Shown here: one piece after another, positions 19,440 to 27,732 of the stretch
How the letters are laid out: the number at the start of each line of letters is the position of its first letter
Position numbering within the stretch: the stretch's first letter is position 1
Assembly (NCBI GenBank): GCA_943787265.1
Contig: CALSLT010000005.1
Span: 244,302-308,301 of the forward strand
Reading direction: 5' to 3'
DNA: 64,000 bases
Source of the DNA: an uncultured Planctomycetaceae bacterium
Lineage (GTDB): Bacteria > Planctomycetota > Planctomycetia > Planctomycetales > Planctomycetaceae
Position numbers and translations under genes: made by a program
The notes under the pieces: generated by a model
Told to the model about the DNA's origin: nothing
The model's input: only the letters and a program-made list of their open reading frames with translations
The model's database searches: none

Positions 19440-19730
19440 CTGCCTGGTCCTTCGCACGAGCTGAGAAGTTGTTGCGTTAGACGCCTGACCGCACTCGGCA
19501 AGTGCGATTAACTGGAAATCTCAGAAATGACGCACACGGAAGAAATCGCGTCTGGAGGCAGAATCTCCGCTCGGACTTTGCCGATTCGATCCGAACAACG
19601 TGACAACCCGAATCTCAGAGGACGGTGACACGGTCACGGCGCGTGAATTTCGGACCTGCTGGCAGCTCAGCAGCGTGAATGTTGTAGGTTTGGTAGCGAC
19701 TTTTCTGACGTCTCTCAGCGGAGTTCTATC

Positions 19731-20555
19731 GTGCCTTTATTGTCCTGCCCGAGCTGCCACGGCAGCATGGATGTCGAATCTCTTCAGGAAATTCCTGTCT
19801 GGTGCTCGAAGTGCGGCGCCGATCTGCCACGAGACCCGGCGGCGTACTTCAAGGAAGAGACTGAAGCCTCGATGCCGGTGTTTCAGGAAGCTCGGTCGCA
19901 GGTTCGGTCGTTTGAAGAGGCGTTCGCCCCACCTGAACTGCTGCCGGAGATGCCGGGCAAGCCACAGTTGGAACGCGCTCAGACGGCTGACAATCCACCC
20001 GACGAAGTGGCAGCGCAGGTGAAGCAGGTTCTTCAGTCGGCGGGTTTGTCAGATGCTGCATCGTCAGTGGCCACTTCCGAACACGCGATCGATAACGACG
20101 ACCGATTCTCCAAACACAATCTGCGAGTCGGGCTGCTGCTGGCTTTCTGGGGTGTCGGAGCCGGCCTGTTCATGAACGCGGGAGGCGGAAGCGGTCACGA
20201 GTCCGTCGATTCAACCGCCGACTTTCTTCAGATGATGATGATCTTTTCCGGGATCGCTCTCTTTGTCAGCGGCCTGGGAATTCGTGCGGGCGAGAAGTGG
20301 GGATATCAACTCGCTCAAGCCTGTGCCGGGTTCCAGATTCTGTGCGGCCTGTTTTTTATCGTCACCTGGCAGCAGCTTCGCACGGCGTCTGTCGAGGTTG
20401 AAGAAGCTGTCGCTGTATCAACCTTCGTCCGAGTAAACCTGGACCTGCTAATCGGGCTGGTCGATGGAGCAGGGCTTGCTCTGTTTCTCTTCAGCCTTCG
20501 GTCGAAGGAAAAGTCCGAACGACGTCAGCAGCGAAAACGACAACGGTTCGCATAG
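19731..20555 (+). CDS. Zinc-ribbon membrane protein, hypothetical
   Basis: 274 residues from GTG 19731, with GGAG about eight bases upstream. A four-cysteine zinc ribbon opens the protein (CPSCHGSMDVESLQEIPVWCSKCG). A long acidic, helical linker (about 35-125) follows, then four hydrophobic segments: about 130-150 (VGLLLAFWGVGAGLFMNAG), 160-182, 190-215 and 228-252. The C-terminus is basic (SEKRRQQRKRQRF type). This ribbon-plus-membrane layout is common in planctomycete proteins of unknown role. No partner gene is adjacent. Confidence 0.8.
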   Translation: MPLLSCPSCHGSMDVESLQEIPVWCSKCGADLPRDPAAYFKEETEASMPVFQEARSQVRSFEEAFAPPELLPEMPGKPQLERAQTADNPPDEVAAQVKQVLQSAGLSDAASSVATSEHAIDNDDRFSKHNLRVGLLLAFWGVGAGLFMNAGGGSGHESVDSTADFLQMMMIFSGIALFVSGLGIRAGEKWGYQLAQACAGFQILCGLFFIVTWQQLRTASVEVEEAVAVSTFVRVNLDLLIGLVDGAGLALFLFSLRSKEKSERRQQRKRQRFA

Positions 20556-20592
20556 ATGTTTCCCGAACAGGCATGACCTCTCTGAAAAATCG

Positions 20593-20669
20593 GTGTGCCA
20601 CTGGCTTTGCCAGTGCTCGGTAATAGAAGATTCGAAAATGTATTTTCACTGGCGGAGCCAGTGGCACAC
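20593..20669. repeat. Inverted-repeat element, 23-bp arms
   Basis: Arms 20593-20615 (GTGTGCCACTGGCTTTGCCAGTG) and 20647-20669 are reverse complements with two mismatches. Each arm also folds on itself through CACTGGC/GCCAGTG. It lies between the zinc-ribbon gene and the esterase gene. It has no T-run, so a simple terminator is not the best reading. Confidence 0.8.
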
Positions 20670-20771
20670 TTTACGGATCAGACTTTCGGTGCCAGAGTTC
20701 TGAGGATGTCGTCATGCAGACTTTCTGCGTGACTTTGCAGCCAGAACTCAGACCGCTTCCGGAAGTTGAAC

Positions 20772-21722
20772 ATGCCACTCGATCCTCAGGCGAAGGCTTT
20801 CCTTGAACAGTCGCCGCCCGCTCCACCCTTTCCACACGACGTTGCTTCGATCAATGAAATCCGAAAACTGACCGCGCGACTCGAAGGCGCCCCTGAAGCC
20901 GTCGCGAAAGTCGAAGACCGGATCGTGCCGAGTTCGGAAGCCGGTGTTGAGATCCCCGTTCGAATCTACTGGCCAGCCAGCGCGACCGGTTCGGATTCTC
21001 CGAAGGCTGGCTTCGTTTTCTTCCACGGCGGCGGGTGGGTGCTGGGAAATCTCGACGCCTACGATCATCTTTGTCACTCGCTGGCAAACGCCGGTGACTG
21101 TGTCGTGGTGTCAGTCGATTATCGACTTGCCCCCGAACACCGCTTTCCTGCCGCGGCCGAAGACTGTTACGACGCGACCGTCTGGACGGCTCAGCATGCC
21201 GACGAATTGGGCATCGATTCTTCCAGGATCGCCGTCGGAGGCGACAGCGCGGGCGGCAACCTCGCGGCGGTCGTCAGTCTGATGGACCGAGACCGGGCAA
21301 CATCCCACGTTGCGTATCAGGTTCTGATCTATCCGATCACCGATGCGAACCTGAAAACGCCGTCGTACATCGAGAACGGCGAAGGGTACTTTCTCACCAC
21401 CGAGCGGATGGCCTGGTTCTGGGAGCTGTACCTGAGCGACGCCTCCGAGGCCTCGAATCCCTACGCCGCGCCGCTGCAGGCCGAAACTCTGGCAGGCCTG
21501 CCGTCAGCCTACGTGATGACTGCCGAGTTCGACCCGCTCCTTTCTGAGGGCGATGCATACGCTGATCGGCTGGAAGCGGCGGGCGTGGCAGTCGACCGGG
21601 AACTCTACGACGGCCAGATACACGGTTTTGTGCGTCGTATCGATCTTTATGACCGAGCAACCATTGCCATCAATCGGATCGGCGGGCTGATTCGTAGTCT
21701 TGGTAATCAGGGCAACGATTGA
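20772..21722 (+). CDS. Alpha/beta hydrolase, hormone-sensitive-lipase family esterase
   Basis: 316 residues from ATG 20772, with GGAAG six bases upstream. It has the HSL-family oxyanion motif HGGGW (85-89) and the nucleophile elbow GGDSAGG (Ser159). The other triad members fit Asp254 (AEFDPL) and His284 (GQIHGF). DYRLAPEHRFPAA is the classic HSL segment. Length and motifs fit a cytosolic carboxylesterase acting on short or medium acyl esters. No signal peptide is present and no substrate is suggested by the neighbours. Confidence 0.92.
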   Translation: MPLDPQAKAFLEQSPPAPPFPHDVASINEIRKLTARLEGAPEAVAKVEDRIVPSSEAGVEIPVRIYWPASATGSDSPKAGFVFFHGGGWVLGNLDAYDHLCHSLANAGDCVVVSVDYRLAPEHRFPAAAEDCYDATVWTAQHADELGIDSSRIAVGGDSAGGNLAAVVSLMDRDRATSHVAYQVLIYPITDANLKTPSYIENGEGYFLTTERMAWFWELYLSDASEASNPYAAPLQAETLAGLPSAYVMTAEFDPLLSEGDAYADRLEAAGVAVDRELYDGQIHGFVRRIDLYDRATIAINRIGGLIRSLGNQGND

Positions 21723-21867
21723 TCACAGCAGCCCTCGCGGCGTGCCGAGAATCATATTGCCCCAACCCGGTAGCTGGTTTAAAGTTGGGACTTGTTTCAG
21801 GCGGCGCGACGATGCTGGCACGGAAGCCTTATCTGTTTACGCGCGGCCAGTTGTGGGTGCATTTGCC

Positions 21868-22449
21868 GTGGCCCTTACCGAAATCGACAGAAGTCTGCTC
21901 AAGCGTTGCCTGGCCGAAGAGCCGGGAGCGTGGAAAGACTTTGTAGACCGATTCATCGGATTGTTCATCCACGTCATCAATCACACCGCCCACGCCCGCA
22001 GTGCTCAGCTCGTTCCGGACGACATCGACGACCTCTGTGCCGAGGTTTTCGTCACCCTGCTCGCCGACGACATGGCGATTCTGAAACGCTTCCGCGGCAA
22101 GTCCTCGCTGGCGACTTACCTGACTGTGATTTCGCGGCGGATCGTCGTCCGACAGATCGCTCAGCGCCGTCTGGCGAAAGAATTCGGACACGTCCCGGCA
22201 CATCAGTCATCAATCGACCAGGCAAAAGCCAACGCCAACTGGGATGTAAAACGGATCGACGACAACGATCAGGTCGAGCGAATGCTGCAGGACCTGCCTG
22301 AGAACGACGCCTCGATCGTTCGCCAGTTCCACCTCGAAGGCCGAACGTATCGCGAGATCAGCTCGCGACTCGGCGTGCCGGAGAACTCAATCGGGCCCAC
22401 GCTGAGCCGAGCCCGCGACCGCCTGCGAAACGAGACGTCGCCAAGCTGA
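21868..22449 (+). CDS. ECF-type RNA polymerase sigma factor
   Basis: About 193 residues. The start is uncertain: the open frame reaches back to 21700 inside the esterase gene, and GTG codons at 21853 and 21868 are the first sensible starts. Neither has a strong ribosome-binding site. Region 2 is seen in FVDRFIGLFIHVINH and RFRGKSSLATYLTVISRRIVVRQ, the pattern of sigma factors common in planctomycetes. Region 4 has the helix-turn-helix (TYREISSRLGVPENSIGPTLSRARDRLR). No anti-sigma gene is adjacent; the following gene is on the other strand. Confidence 0.85.
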   Translation: MALTEIDRSLLKRCLAEEPGAWKDFVDRFIGLFIHVINHTAHARSAQLVPDDIDDLCAEVFVTLLADDMAILKRFRGKSSLATYLTVISRRIVVRQIAQRRLAKEFGHVPAHQSSIDQAKANANWDVKRIDDNDQVERMLQDLPENDASIVRQFHLEGRTYREISSRLGVPENSIGPTLSRARDRLRNETSPS

Positions 22450-22532
22450 GCACGTTGGTCAGAGTCCGTAGGGTATGACAAGCGCAGGCGTACGTTTTGA
22501 CGATTGGCGATCTGCGGAATCGACCACGGTGA

Positions 22533-22625
22533 AGGCGAGCGGCCGACGTGAGTCGGCTGGCCGCGAAGTCGCTCCCCGAACAACTATGTTCCGACTACCG
22601 ATGGGCTTACGCCCACCGCTCGCCT
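22533..22625. repeat. Inverted-repeat element with self-folding arms
   Basis: AGGCGAGCGG at 22533 and CCGCTCGCCT ending at 22625 are exact inverted ends. Inside them, GCCGACGTGAGTCGGC and GGGCTTACGCCC form their own hairpins. It lies between a rightward sigma factor gene and a leftward DUF420 gene. The GCGAGCGG...GTGAG design is a recurring planctomycete gap element. Confidence 0.7.
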
Positions 22626-22636
22626 GGCTTTGCGGG

Positions 22637-23125
22637 TCACTGCACGAAGGCGACGTAATAAAACCACAGCCCCGTCACCGATGTCAGAGTCAGGTCAATC
22701 ACCGACGCCCAGCCGAGTTTCTTGTGCAACGGGCTGTGATCACTCGGAGCCGGCGGCTTCGGCATCCGCTTCAAGGCGAGCACGATTGTCACGGCCCAGA
22801 GAATCGGACTGCTCACTGCAAAAACAAGATGGATCCACAGGACGTACCTCACCGACTGAAGCTGCTCGACACTGAGTGGAATTTCACGCTTGGCGACGAC
22901 GTTCTGCCAGCCGCCCTGGATCATCTGCATGTCGACTTCGAACGCTCCGACGGCAATCAGCAGCACGACCGCCAGTCCGAGCTGCAGGTTTCGATGAGCG
23001 ACGTACTTCCCTTTGAACTTGACGAGGTAAATGCTGTACACCAAAGCCGGCACAACCGCCGCCAGAGCACAGACGACAAAGTCCAGCATGAAGGATGTTC
23101 GAAAACCCAGAAACCCGTCAGCCAT
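22637..23125 (-). CDS. DUF420 membrane protein
   Basis: 162 residues from ATG 23125, with GGAGCG about seven bases upstream. About five hydrophobic segments are visible: FMLDFVVCALAAVVPALVY, LQLGLAVVLLIAVGAF, YVLWIHLVFAVSSPILWAVTI, and a final VIDLTLTSVTGLWFYYVAF. Conserved DUF420 features are the H-R-N-L-Q segment and the W-x-H-x-x-F segment. DUF420 proteins are often found near heme-copper oxidase genes and are thought to help in their assembly, but no oxidase gene lies in this window. Confidence 0.8.
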   Translation of the reverse strand: MADGFLGFRTSFMLDFVVCALAAVVPALVYSIYLVKFKGKYVAHRNLQLGLAVVLLIAVGAFEVDMQMIQGGWQNVVAKREIPLSVEQLQSVRYVLWIHLVFAVSSPILWAVTIVLALKRMPKPPAPSDHSPLHKKLGWASVIDLTLTSVTGLWFYYVAFVQ

Positions 23126-23288
23126 CAGAATTCGCTCCAGTAGCAAAAGCAGCCTGCACCGCGAGATTTCGCCAGCACTCGCGGGTTGTAGAACGGAGCG
23201 GGTATCATTGCCAGACGGAAGTGCTCAGCCACCGAATTCACCGTTTCACAGGTAGTTCAGAAGTGAATTTTCAGTCGGAATCCCGCAA

Positions 23289-23696
23289 ATGACGAAGCCT
23301 CATCCAAACGATATTAGTGTGGGGCCGGACCGATGGATCACCTTCATTGATCTCGAAGAGCGGCAATCAGCCGCAATTGAGATCGATGAAATTCTCAAGC
23401 CGGTTTTTCCTTTCCTCGAGCTACTCGAAAATGACTGCGTGGCTGAGTGTTGTGGCATCGATGCGTACACTCTTTGGCCTGACGACATCGTTGAGGCGTG
23501 CCGGCAATTTGATCCACTCGAGTTGCTCCAGAAAATCGAACAAATAAGAAAGCGAGTTTCTGACACGGATGGTGACGTTGTCGTTAGCCACAAAATAAAC
23601 AACTACTTTGATAAAGGTGTGTTTTTGCGATTGATTGACCACATTACGTCATCAATCAGAACTTCAGATAGCAAGATCAGGCACGACGAACGGTGA
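23289..23696 (+). CDS. Small hypothetical protein
   Basis: 135 residues from ATG 23289. It is acidic, has no signal or membrane segment, and contains a paired-Cys block (DCVAECCGIDAYTLWPDDI) and a C-terminal helix. This layout resembles small immunity-like or DUF6331-like proteins, but I cannot assign it with confidence. It lies alone, 51 bases before the next rightward gene. Its AT content is slightly higher than that of its neighbours. Confidence 0.6.
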   Translation: MTKPHPNDISVGPDRWITFIDLEERQSAAIEIDEILKPVFPFLELLENDCVAECCGIDAYTLWPDDIVEACRQFDPLELLQKIEQIRKRVSDTDGDVVVSHKINNYFDKGVFLRLIDHITSSIRTSDSKIRHDER

Positions 23697-23747
23697 CCAT
23701 TGTCCGGCCATATTGTTTCCTGAACCGTTCGTGACCGGTAAGCACTC

Positions 23748-25706
23748 GTGAAATCATCAGAAGAAGTCAACTCCTGTCGAAGTAACAGCGGCCCGGTGTC
23801 TCCAGCCGAGTGGCTGATCGTAGCGCTCGGCGCGGCGTTGCTGTTTGCGGCGACGTTGAATGCTCGGCAGTTGCAGAGTGCTAACGATCGGTCGCGCTGG
23901 TGTACGGTTTGGTCCTTGGTTGAACGCGGCACTTACCAGATCGACGAAATCGACAAGAAGTCGGGCTGGACGACGATCGACAAAGTTCTGCACGAGGGGC
24001 ATCTCTATTCGTCAAAGCCGCCGCTGCAGTCAACAGTGGTCGCGGGTGTTTACTGGGTTCTGAAGAAAGCGTTCGGGTTGGACCTTTTGAAACAGACTGC
24101 CGACACGACGCGGCTGATTCTGCTGATTGTTAACTGGTTGCCGATGGTGATCTCGTTTGTCGTCCTGGCGAGGCTGCTTGCTCGGTCATCGGAGAATCTG
24201 ACGGCACGCCTGATTGCACTGGCGGCGTTCTGCTGCGGGTCGCTCGTGATCGGCTACGCGACGACGTTGAATAATCACTCGGTCGCGGCGATGTGCCTGG
24301 TGTTTACGCTCGCTCCGCTGTTGCGGATTCTGAGCGACGGCAGCCAACGAGGTCTCGACTTTGCTCAGGTTGGGTTCTGGGCGGCGATGATTTGCTGTCA
24401 CGAGTTGCCAGCCGCGCTGTTCGGTGTGGCAACGTTTGCGCTGCTGGTTCGAAAGTCCGTCCCGCAGACGGCGAAGTGGTATGTGCCCGCCGCGTTGATC
24501 CCATTGATCGTTTACTTCGTGACGAACTACCTGGCGACCGGCGGCTGGAAACCGTTTTACCTTTACTACGGATCCGAGAAGTATCTCTACGAACTCGACG
24601 GTGTGAAGAGTTACTGGCACACGCCGCACGGCATGGATCAAAGCCTGGACTCGCCGCTCACTTACTTCTTCCATTGTGTGATCGGTCATCACGGAATCTT
24701 CAGTCTGTCGCCAATCTTTCTACTGGCGATCGTGCCTGCCTTCTGGAAAAGACTGCTGACAGGACATCGACTTCGACCAGCCATCGTTCTCGGCGGAGTC
24801 CTCAGCGTGGCGGTGCTCGGCTTCTACCTCACGCGGTTTGATAACTACAACTACGGCGGCAACACGTTTGGTCTGCGATGGATGATCTGGCTGACGCCGT
24901 TCTGGGTGCTGGCGATCGTGCCGACGCTTGAACGGTTTGCTGCTCGACGAACGGGCCTTGTCATTTCGCTGGTGCTGCTCGGGGTGTCGGTTTATTCGGC
25001 AGAGTCCGCAACAAGGAATCCGTGGAGTTCTTCCTGGCTTTTCCAGCAAATGGACCAGGCCGGCTGGATTGACTACTCCGACCCGCCCCCGACGTTCCCC
25101 TTCAAACGAAGTCTGCACACGTGGTTCGCGACACTACCGAATGAGAATGCTGACACCGCCTGGATCGAGTTCACCGCCGCAGGCAGCAGTGTCCGAGTTG
25201 GCGGCACGCGATCTGACACCTTGCGACTCTACAGTTTGAAACGAAAGATGATCGAGGACGACCTTGTTCAAACAATCAAGGTCGTGTGGAACGAAGGCCG
25301 CTCCGACGAACGAACTGCAACGTTTGATCTGGACATTCTGGCCTTCGAAGAAGGCGAAGCAATCGCCGCTCAGGTTCCCGCCGCAAGAGTCGCCGAGTCC
25401 GACTTTTCGCGGTTTGAATTGCTCACTCTCCTGCGAGGAATTCCGGCCGACCGCGCGTTTCGTCCAGCAACCGTTCGGCACATCAAAACCTCTGTCCGCA
25501 ATGACGCGTTCCGCTGCCAGCGAGCGGCGACTCAGGACTACCTCAACCAGAAATCGACCGGGCAACGGTTCCGATACCGATGCGAATCCTGGCTGACAGA
25601 CGAACTCCCGTTTGGTTGTGCTCAGTTCGTCGTCTCAGAATACGACGCTGCGTCAGGCGAGATGTTCAAGTACCGCCGCTTCACGGTCTCAGCGTTCGGT
25701 AGATGA
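23748..25706 (+). CDS. Polytopic membrane protein, GT39/ArnT-like glycosyltransferase candidate
   Basis: 652 residues. The first membrane segment (AEWLIVALGAALLFAATLNA) is followed by a loop with an Asp-Arg pair and acidic residues (QSANDRSRWCTVWSLVERGTYQIDEID), then SSKPPLQS. This is the position of the catalytic acidic loop in GT-C glycosyltransferases such as ArnT. About ten to eleven further hydrophobic segments run to residue about 420, then a soluble C-terminal domain (about 440-652). GT-C enzymes move sugars from polyprenyl-phosphate donors to envelope acceptors. Family membership is inferred from topology and the first loop only; substrate unknown. Confidence 0.7.
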   Translation: MKSSEEVNSCRSNSGPVSPAEWLIVALGAALLFAATLNARQLQSANDRSRWCTVWSLVERGTYQIDEIDKKSGWTTIDKVLHEGHLYSSKPPLQSTVVAGVYWVLKKAFGLDLLKQTADTTRLILLIVNWLPMVISFVVLARLLARSSENLTARLIALAAFCCGSLVIGYATTLNNHSVAAMCLVFTLAPLLRILSDGSQRGLDFAQVGFWAAMICCHELPAALFGVATFALLVRKSVPQTAKWYVPAALIPLIVYFVTNYLATGGWKPFYLYYGSEKYLYELDGVKSYWHTPHGMDQSLDSPLTYFFHCVIGHHGIFSLSPIFLLAIVPAFWKRLLTGHRLRPAIVLGGVLSVAVLGFYLTRFDNYNYGGNTFGLRWMIWLTPFWVLAIVPTLERFAARRTGLVISLVLLGVSVYSAESATRNPWSSSWLFQQMDQAGWIDYSDPPPTFPFKRSLHTWFATLPNENADTAWIEFTAAGSSVRVGGTRSDTLRLYSLKRKMIEDDLVQTIKVVWNEGRSDERTATFDLDILAFEEGEAIAAQVPAARVAESDFSRFELLTLLRGIPADRAFRPATVRHIKTSVRNDAFRCQRAATQDYLNQKSTGQRFRYRCESWLTDELPFGCAQFVVSEYDAASGEMFKYRRFTVSAFGR

Positions 25707-25805
25707 TCAACGAACAGCCCGCTACGCTGGCGGTTTATCCCCGCTGAATTCTCTGACAGAACACACCCCGTCAAATAAACCTTCACACCGCCTTGGAGAT
25801 ACCCC

Positions 25806-26660
25806 ATGAGCAACTTCGCCTCACCCGTTTCACGACGACAGTTTCTTGCAACTTCCGCTGCTGGAGCAGCCACGCTGGCCGGCATTTCCTCAGCATCGGC
25901 TGCCGATCCTTACGGCGGATTCAAGATGGGCGTGCAGAGTTACTCGCTGCGAGGCTTCGACGCTGTCACCGCTCTGAAGCACACAAAGACGCTCGGCCTG
26001 CAATACTGGGAGGCCTATCCCAAACACGTACCAATGGGCACGCTTCCAGAGCACGTTGCGAAGCAGCGAAAAATGCTCGCCGACGCTGGCGTCAAACTGA
26101 TCGCCTACGGAGTCGTCGGTTTCGACGGAAACGAAACCAAAGCTCGCCAGGCATTCGACTTCGCCAAGGCGATGGGCATCGTTTCGCTCAGTGCCAACCC
26201 GAACAAAGACAACAAGACGTTCGACCTGCTCGACAAACTTTGCGAGGAATACAAAGTCGCGATCGCCATCCACAATCATGGCCCGAACGCGAAGTACGAC
26301 AAGATCAGCGACACCGTCGACATGGTCAAAGACCGTCACCCGCTGATCGGCGGTTGCGTCGACACGGGCCATTATCTTCGCAGTGATGAAGAACCGGTCG
26401 AAGCCATCGAGCGGCTCGGCAAGCGAACGTTTGGCGTCCATCTGAAAGATGTCAAAACAGTCATCGAAGATGGAAAAAGCAAAAAGCACTTCAAGATTCT
26501 GGGCGAAGGCGACCTGGACGTACTCGGGTGTCTGAAAGTCTTGAAGAAGCTCCACTATCAAAACTGCCTGTCGCTTGAGTACGAAGAAAACCCAAGCAAC
26601 CCGCTGTCAGACATCGAAGTCTGCCTGAAGACAGTTCGTGACGCAGTCGCAAAGCTGTAA
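25806..26660 (+). CDS. Tat-exported sugar phosphate isomerase/epimerase-like TIM-barrel protein
   Basis: 284 residues. It opens with a twin-arginine signal (SRRQFLATSAAGAATLAG). The body is an AP-endonuclease/xylose-isomerase-type barrel: GVQSYSLRGFDAVTAL, QYWEAYPKHVP, AIHNHGPNAKYD, GGCVDTGHYLRS, FGVHLKDVK, GEGDLDV and LSLEYEENP supply the usual Glu/His/Asp metal ligands. Such exported isomerases are abundant in planctomycetes and probably process sugars from degraded polysaccharides. A good terminator follows, so it is a single-gene unit. Confidence 0.9.
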   Translation: MSNFASPVSRRQFLATSAAGAATLAGISSASAADPYGGFKMGVQSYSLRGFDAVTALKHTKTLGLQYWEAYPKHVPMGTLPEHVAKQRKMLADAGVKLIAYGVVGFDGNETKARQAFDFAKAMGIVSLSANPNKDNKTFDLLDKLCEEYKVAIAIHNHGPNAKYDKISDTVDMVKDRHPLIGGCVDTGHYLRSDEEPVEAIERLGKRTFGVHLKDVKTVIEDGKSKKHFKILGEGDLDVLGCLKVLKKLHYQNCLSLEYEENPSNPLSDIEVCLKTVRDAVAKL

Positions 26661-26690
26661 CGAACGATTGATCTACTGCATCGCATAACG

Positions 26691-26725
26691 AGAACCGGAC
26701 TCGTCGGTCGGGTCCGGTTCTTTTT
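26691..26725 (+). terminator. Rho-independent terminator after the isomerase gene
   Basis: AGAACCGGAC (26691-26700) pairs with GTCCGGTTCT (26712-26721) as a perfect ten-base stem with an 11-base loop, followed directly by TTTT. It lies 31 bases after the isomerase stop codon. Confidence 0.85.
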
Positions 26726-26754
26726 CGTACCTGCCTTAACGTCGGTTACTGATC

Positions 26755-27531
26755 ATGTTGAAAATCAAAGAGAAACTCGCCAACAACGAAGTCGTCCGCA
26801 TGATCGGAGTCGGTCGGCTGATGCATCACAACTTCCTGCAGATTCTCGGCGTGCAGGGCGGCTTTGATGGAGTCTGGTTTGACCATGAACACACCGGGTT
26901 CACGATCGAGCAGCTCGAAATCTCATCGCTGACGACCAGCAGCGCCGGTCTCGAAAACTTCGTTCGAGTTGCACCGACCGATTACGCTCTCGTTACGCGG
27001 TGCATGGAAGCCGGAGGCGGCGGTGTGATGGCCGCTCAGATTTTTACCGCCGACCAGGCGGAGCAGTTTGTGAAGTGGGCAAAGTTCGCGCCGCGCGGAA
27101 ATCGTGGCTTGAACGTTGGCGGCCGAGACGGTCGGTTTGCGACGACTCCAGCGGCCGAATTCTGCGAACGAGCCAACCGAGACTCATTCGTCGCAATCCA
27201 GATTGAGACTCGGCAGTCCGTCGAAGAAGTGGACGCCATCGCCGCGATCGACGGAGTCGACCTGTTGTTCGTCGGCCCGGCTGATCTGAGTCAAAGCCTG
27301 GGAGTGACGGGCGAGTTCTTCCATCCAGACTGCATCGCCGCGGTCGATCGAGTTTCCGCAGCCTGCAAAAAGCATGGCAAGTCCTGGGGAGCCGTCACGG
27401 TCAGTCCAGAACACACCGAAATGTATTACGAAAAGGGCTGCCGACTGATCTCACCGACCAGCGATGCGAAGATCGTCAACGCTGGAATTGCGTCGTTGAA
27501 GAGTCAGTACGAGCAGTTGTTCTCGATGTAG
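26755..27531 (+). CDS. HpcH/HpaI-family class II aldolase
   Basis: 258 residues, the usual family length. The catalytic set is present: His46 in WFDHEHTGF, Arg71 in FVRVAP, and metal ligands Glu151 (IQIETRQS) and Asp177 (VGPADLSQSLG). These enzymes split or join 4-hydroxy-2-oxo acids, releasing pyruvate plus an aldehyde. Secreted or sugar-acid catabolism is likely but the substrate is unknown. It has its own unit between two terminator-like hairpins. The protein has no signal peptide, unlike the isomerase before it. Confidence 0.9.
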   Translation: MLKIKEKLANNEVVRMIGVGRLMHHNFLQILGVQGGFDGVWFDHEHTGFTIEQLEISSLTTSSAGLENFVRVAPTDYALVTRCMEAGGGGVMAAQIFTADQAEQFVKWAKFAPRGNRGLNVGGRDGRFATTPAAEFCERANRDSFVAIQIETRQSVEEVDAIAAIDGVDLLFVGPADLSQSLGVTGEFFHPDCIAAVDRVSAACKKHGKSWGAVTVSPEHTEMYYEKGCRLISPTSDAKIVNAGIASLKSQYEQLFSM

Positions 27532-27641
27532 CCCGGAAATTTTCTTTCTATTGCCGGTTGCGGAAACCGAATTTCGTGAGTCCGCAGAAAAACCGACAAC
27601 TCTAATCTTCTTCTCATTTTCGATTTGTATTCTCCGTCGCG

Positions 27642-27664
27642 AACGACACATCGAGTGTCGTTTT
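27642..27664 (+). terminator. Probable terminator after the aldolase gene
   Basis: AACGACAC (27642-27649) pairs with GTGTCGTT (27655-27662) around ATCGA, and the strand runs on as TTTT from 27661. The stem is only eight pairs and lies about 110 bases beyond the stop, so confidence is moderate. Confidence 0.5.
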
Positions 27665-27732
27665 ACCGACCCCGGTTGGATTCCGAAATCCAATCGTCAT
27701 GGCGGGCCGACCACCCATGACGGAGAAACCTG

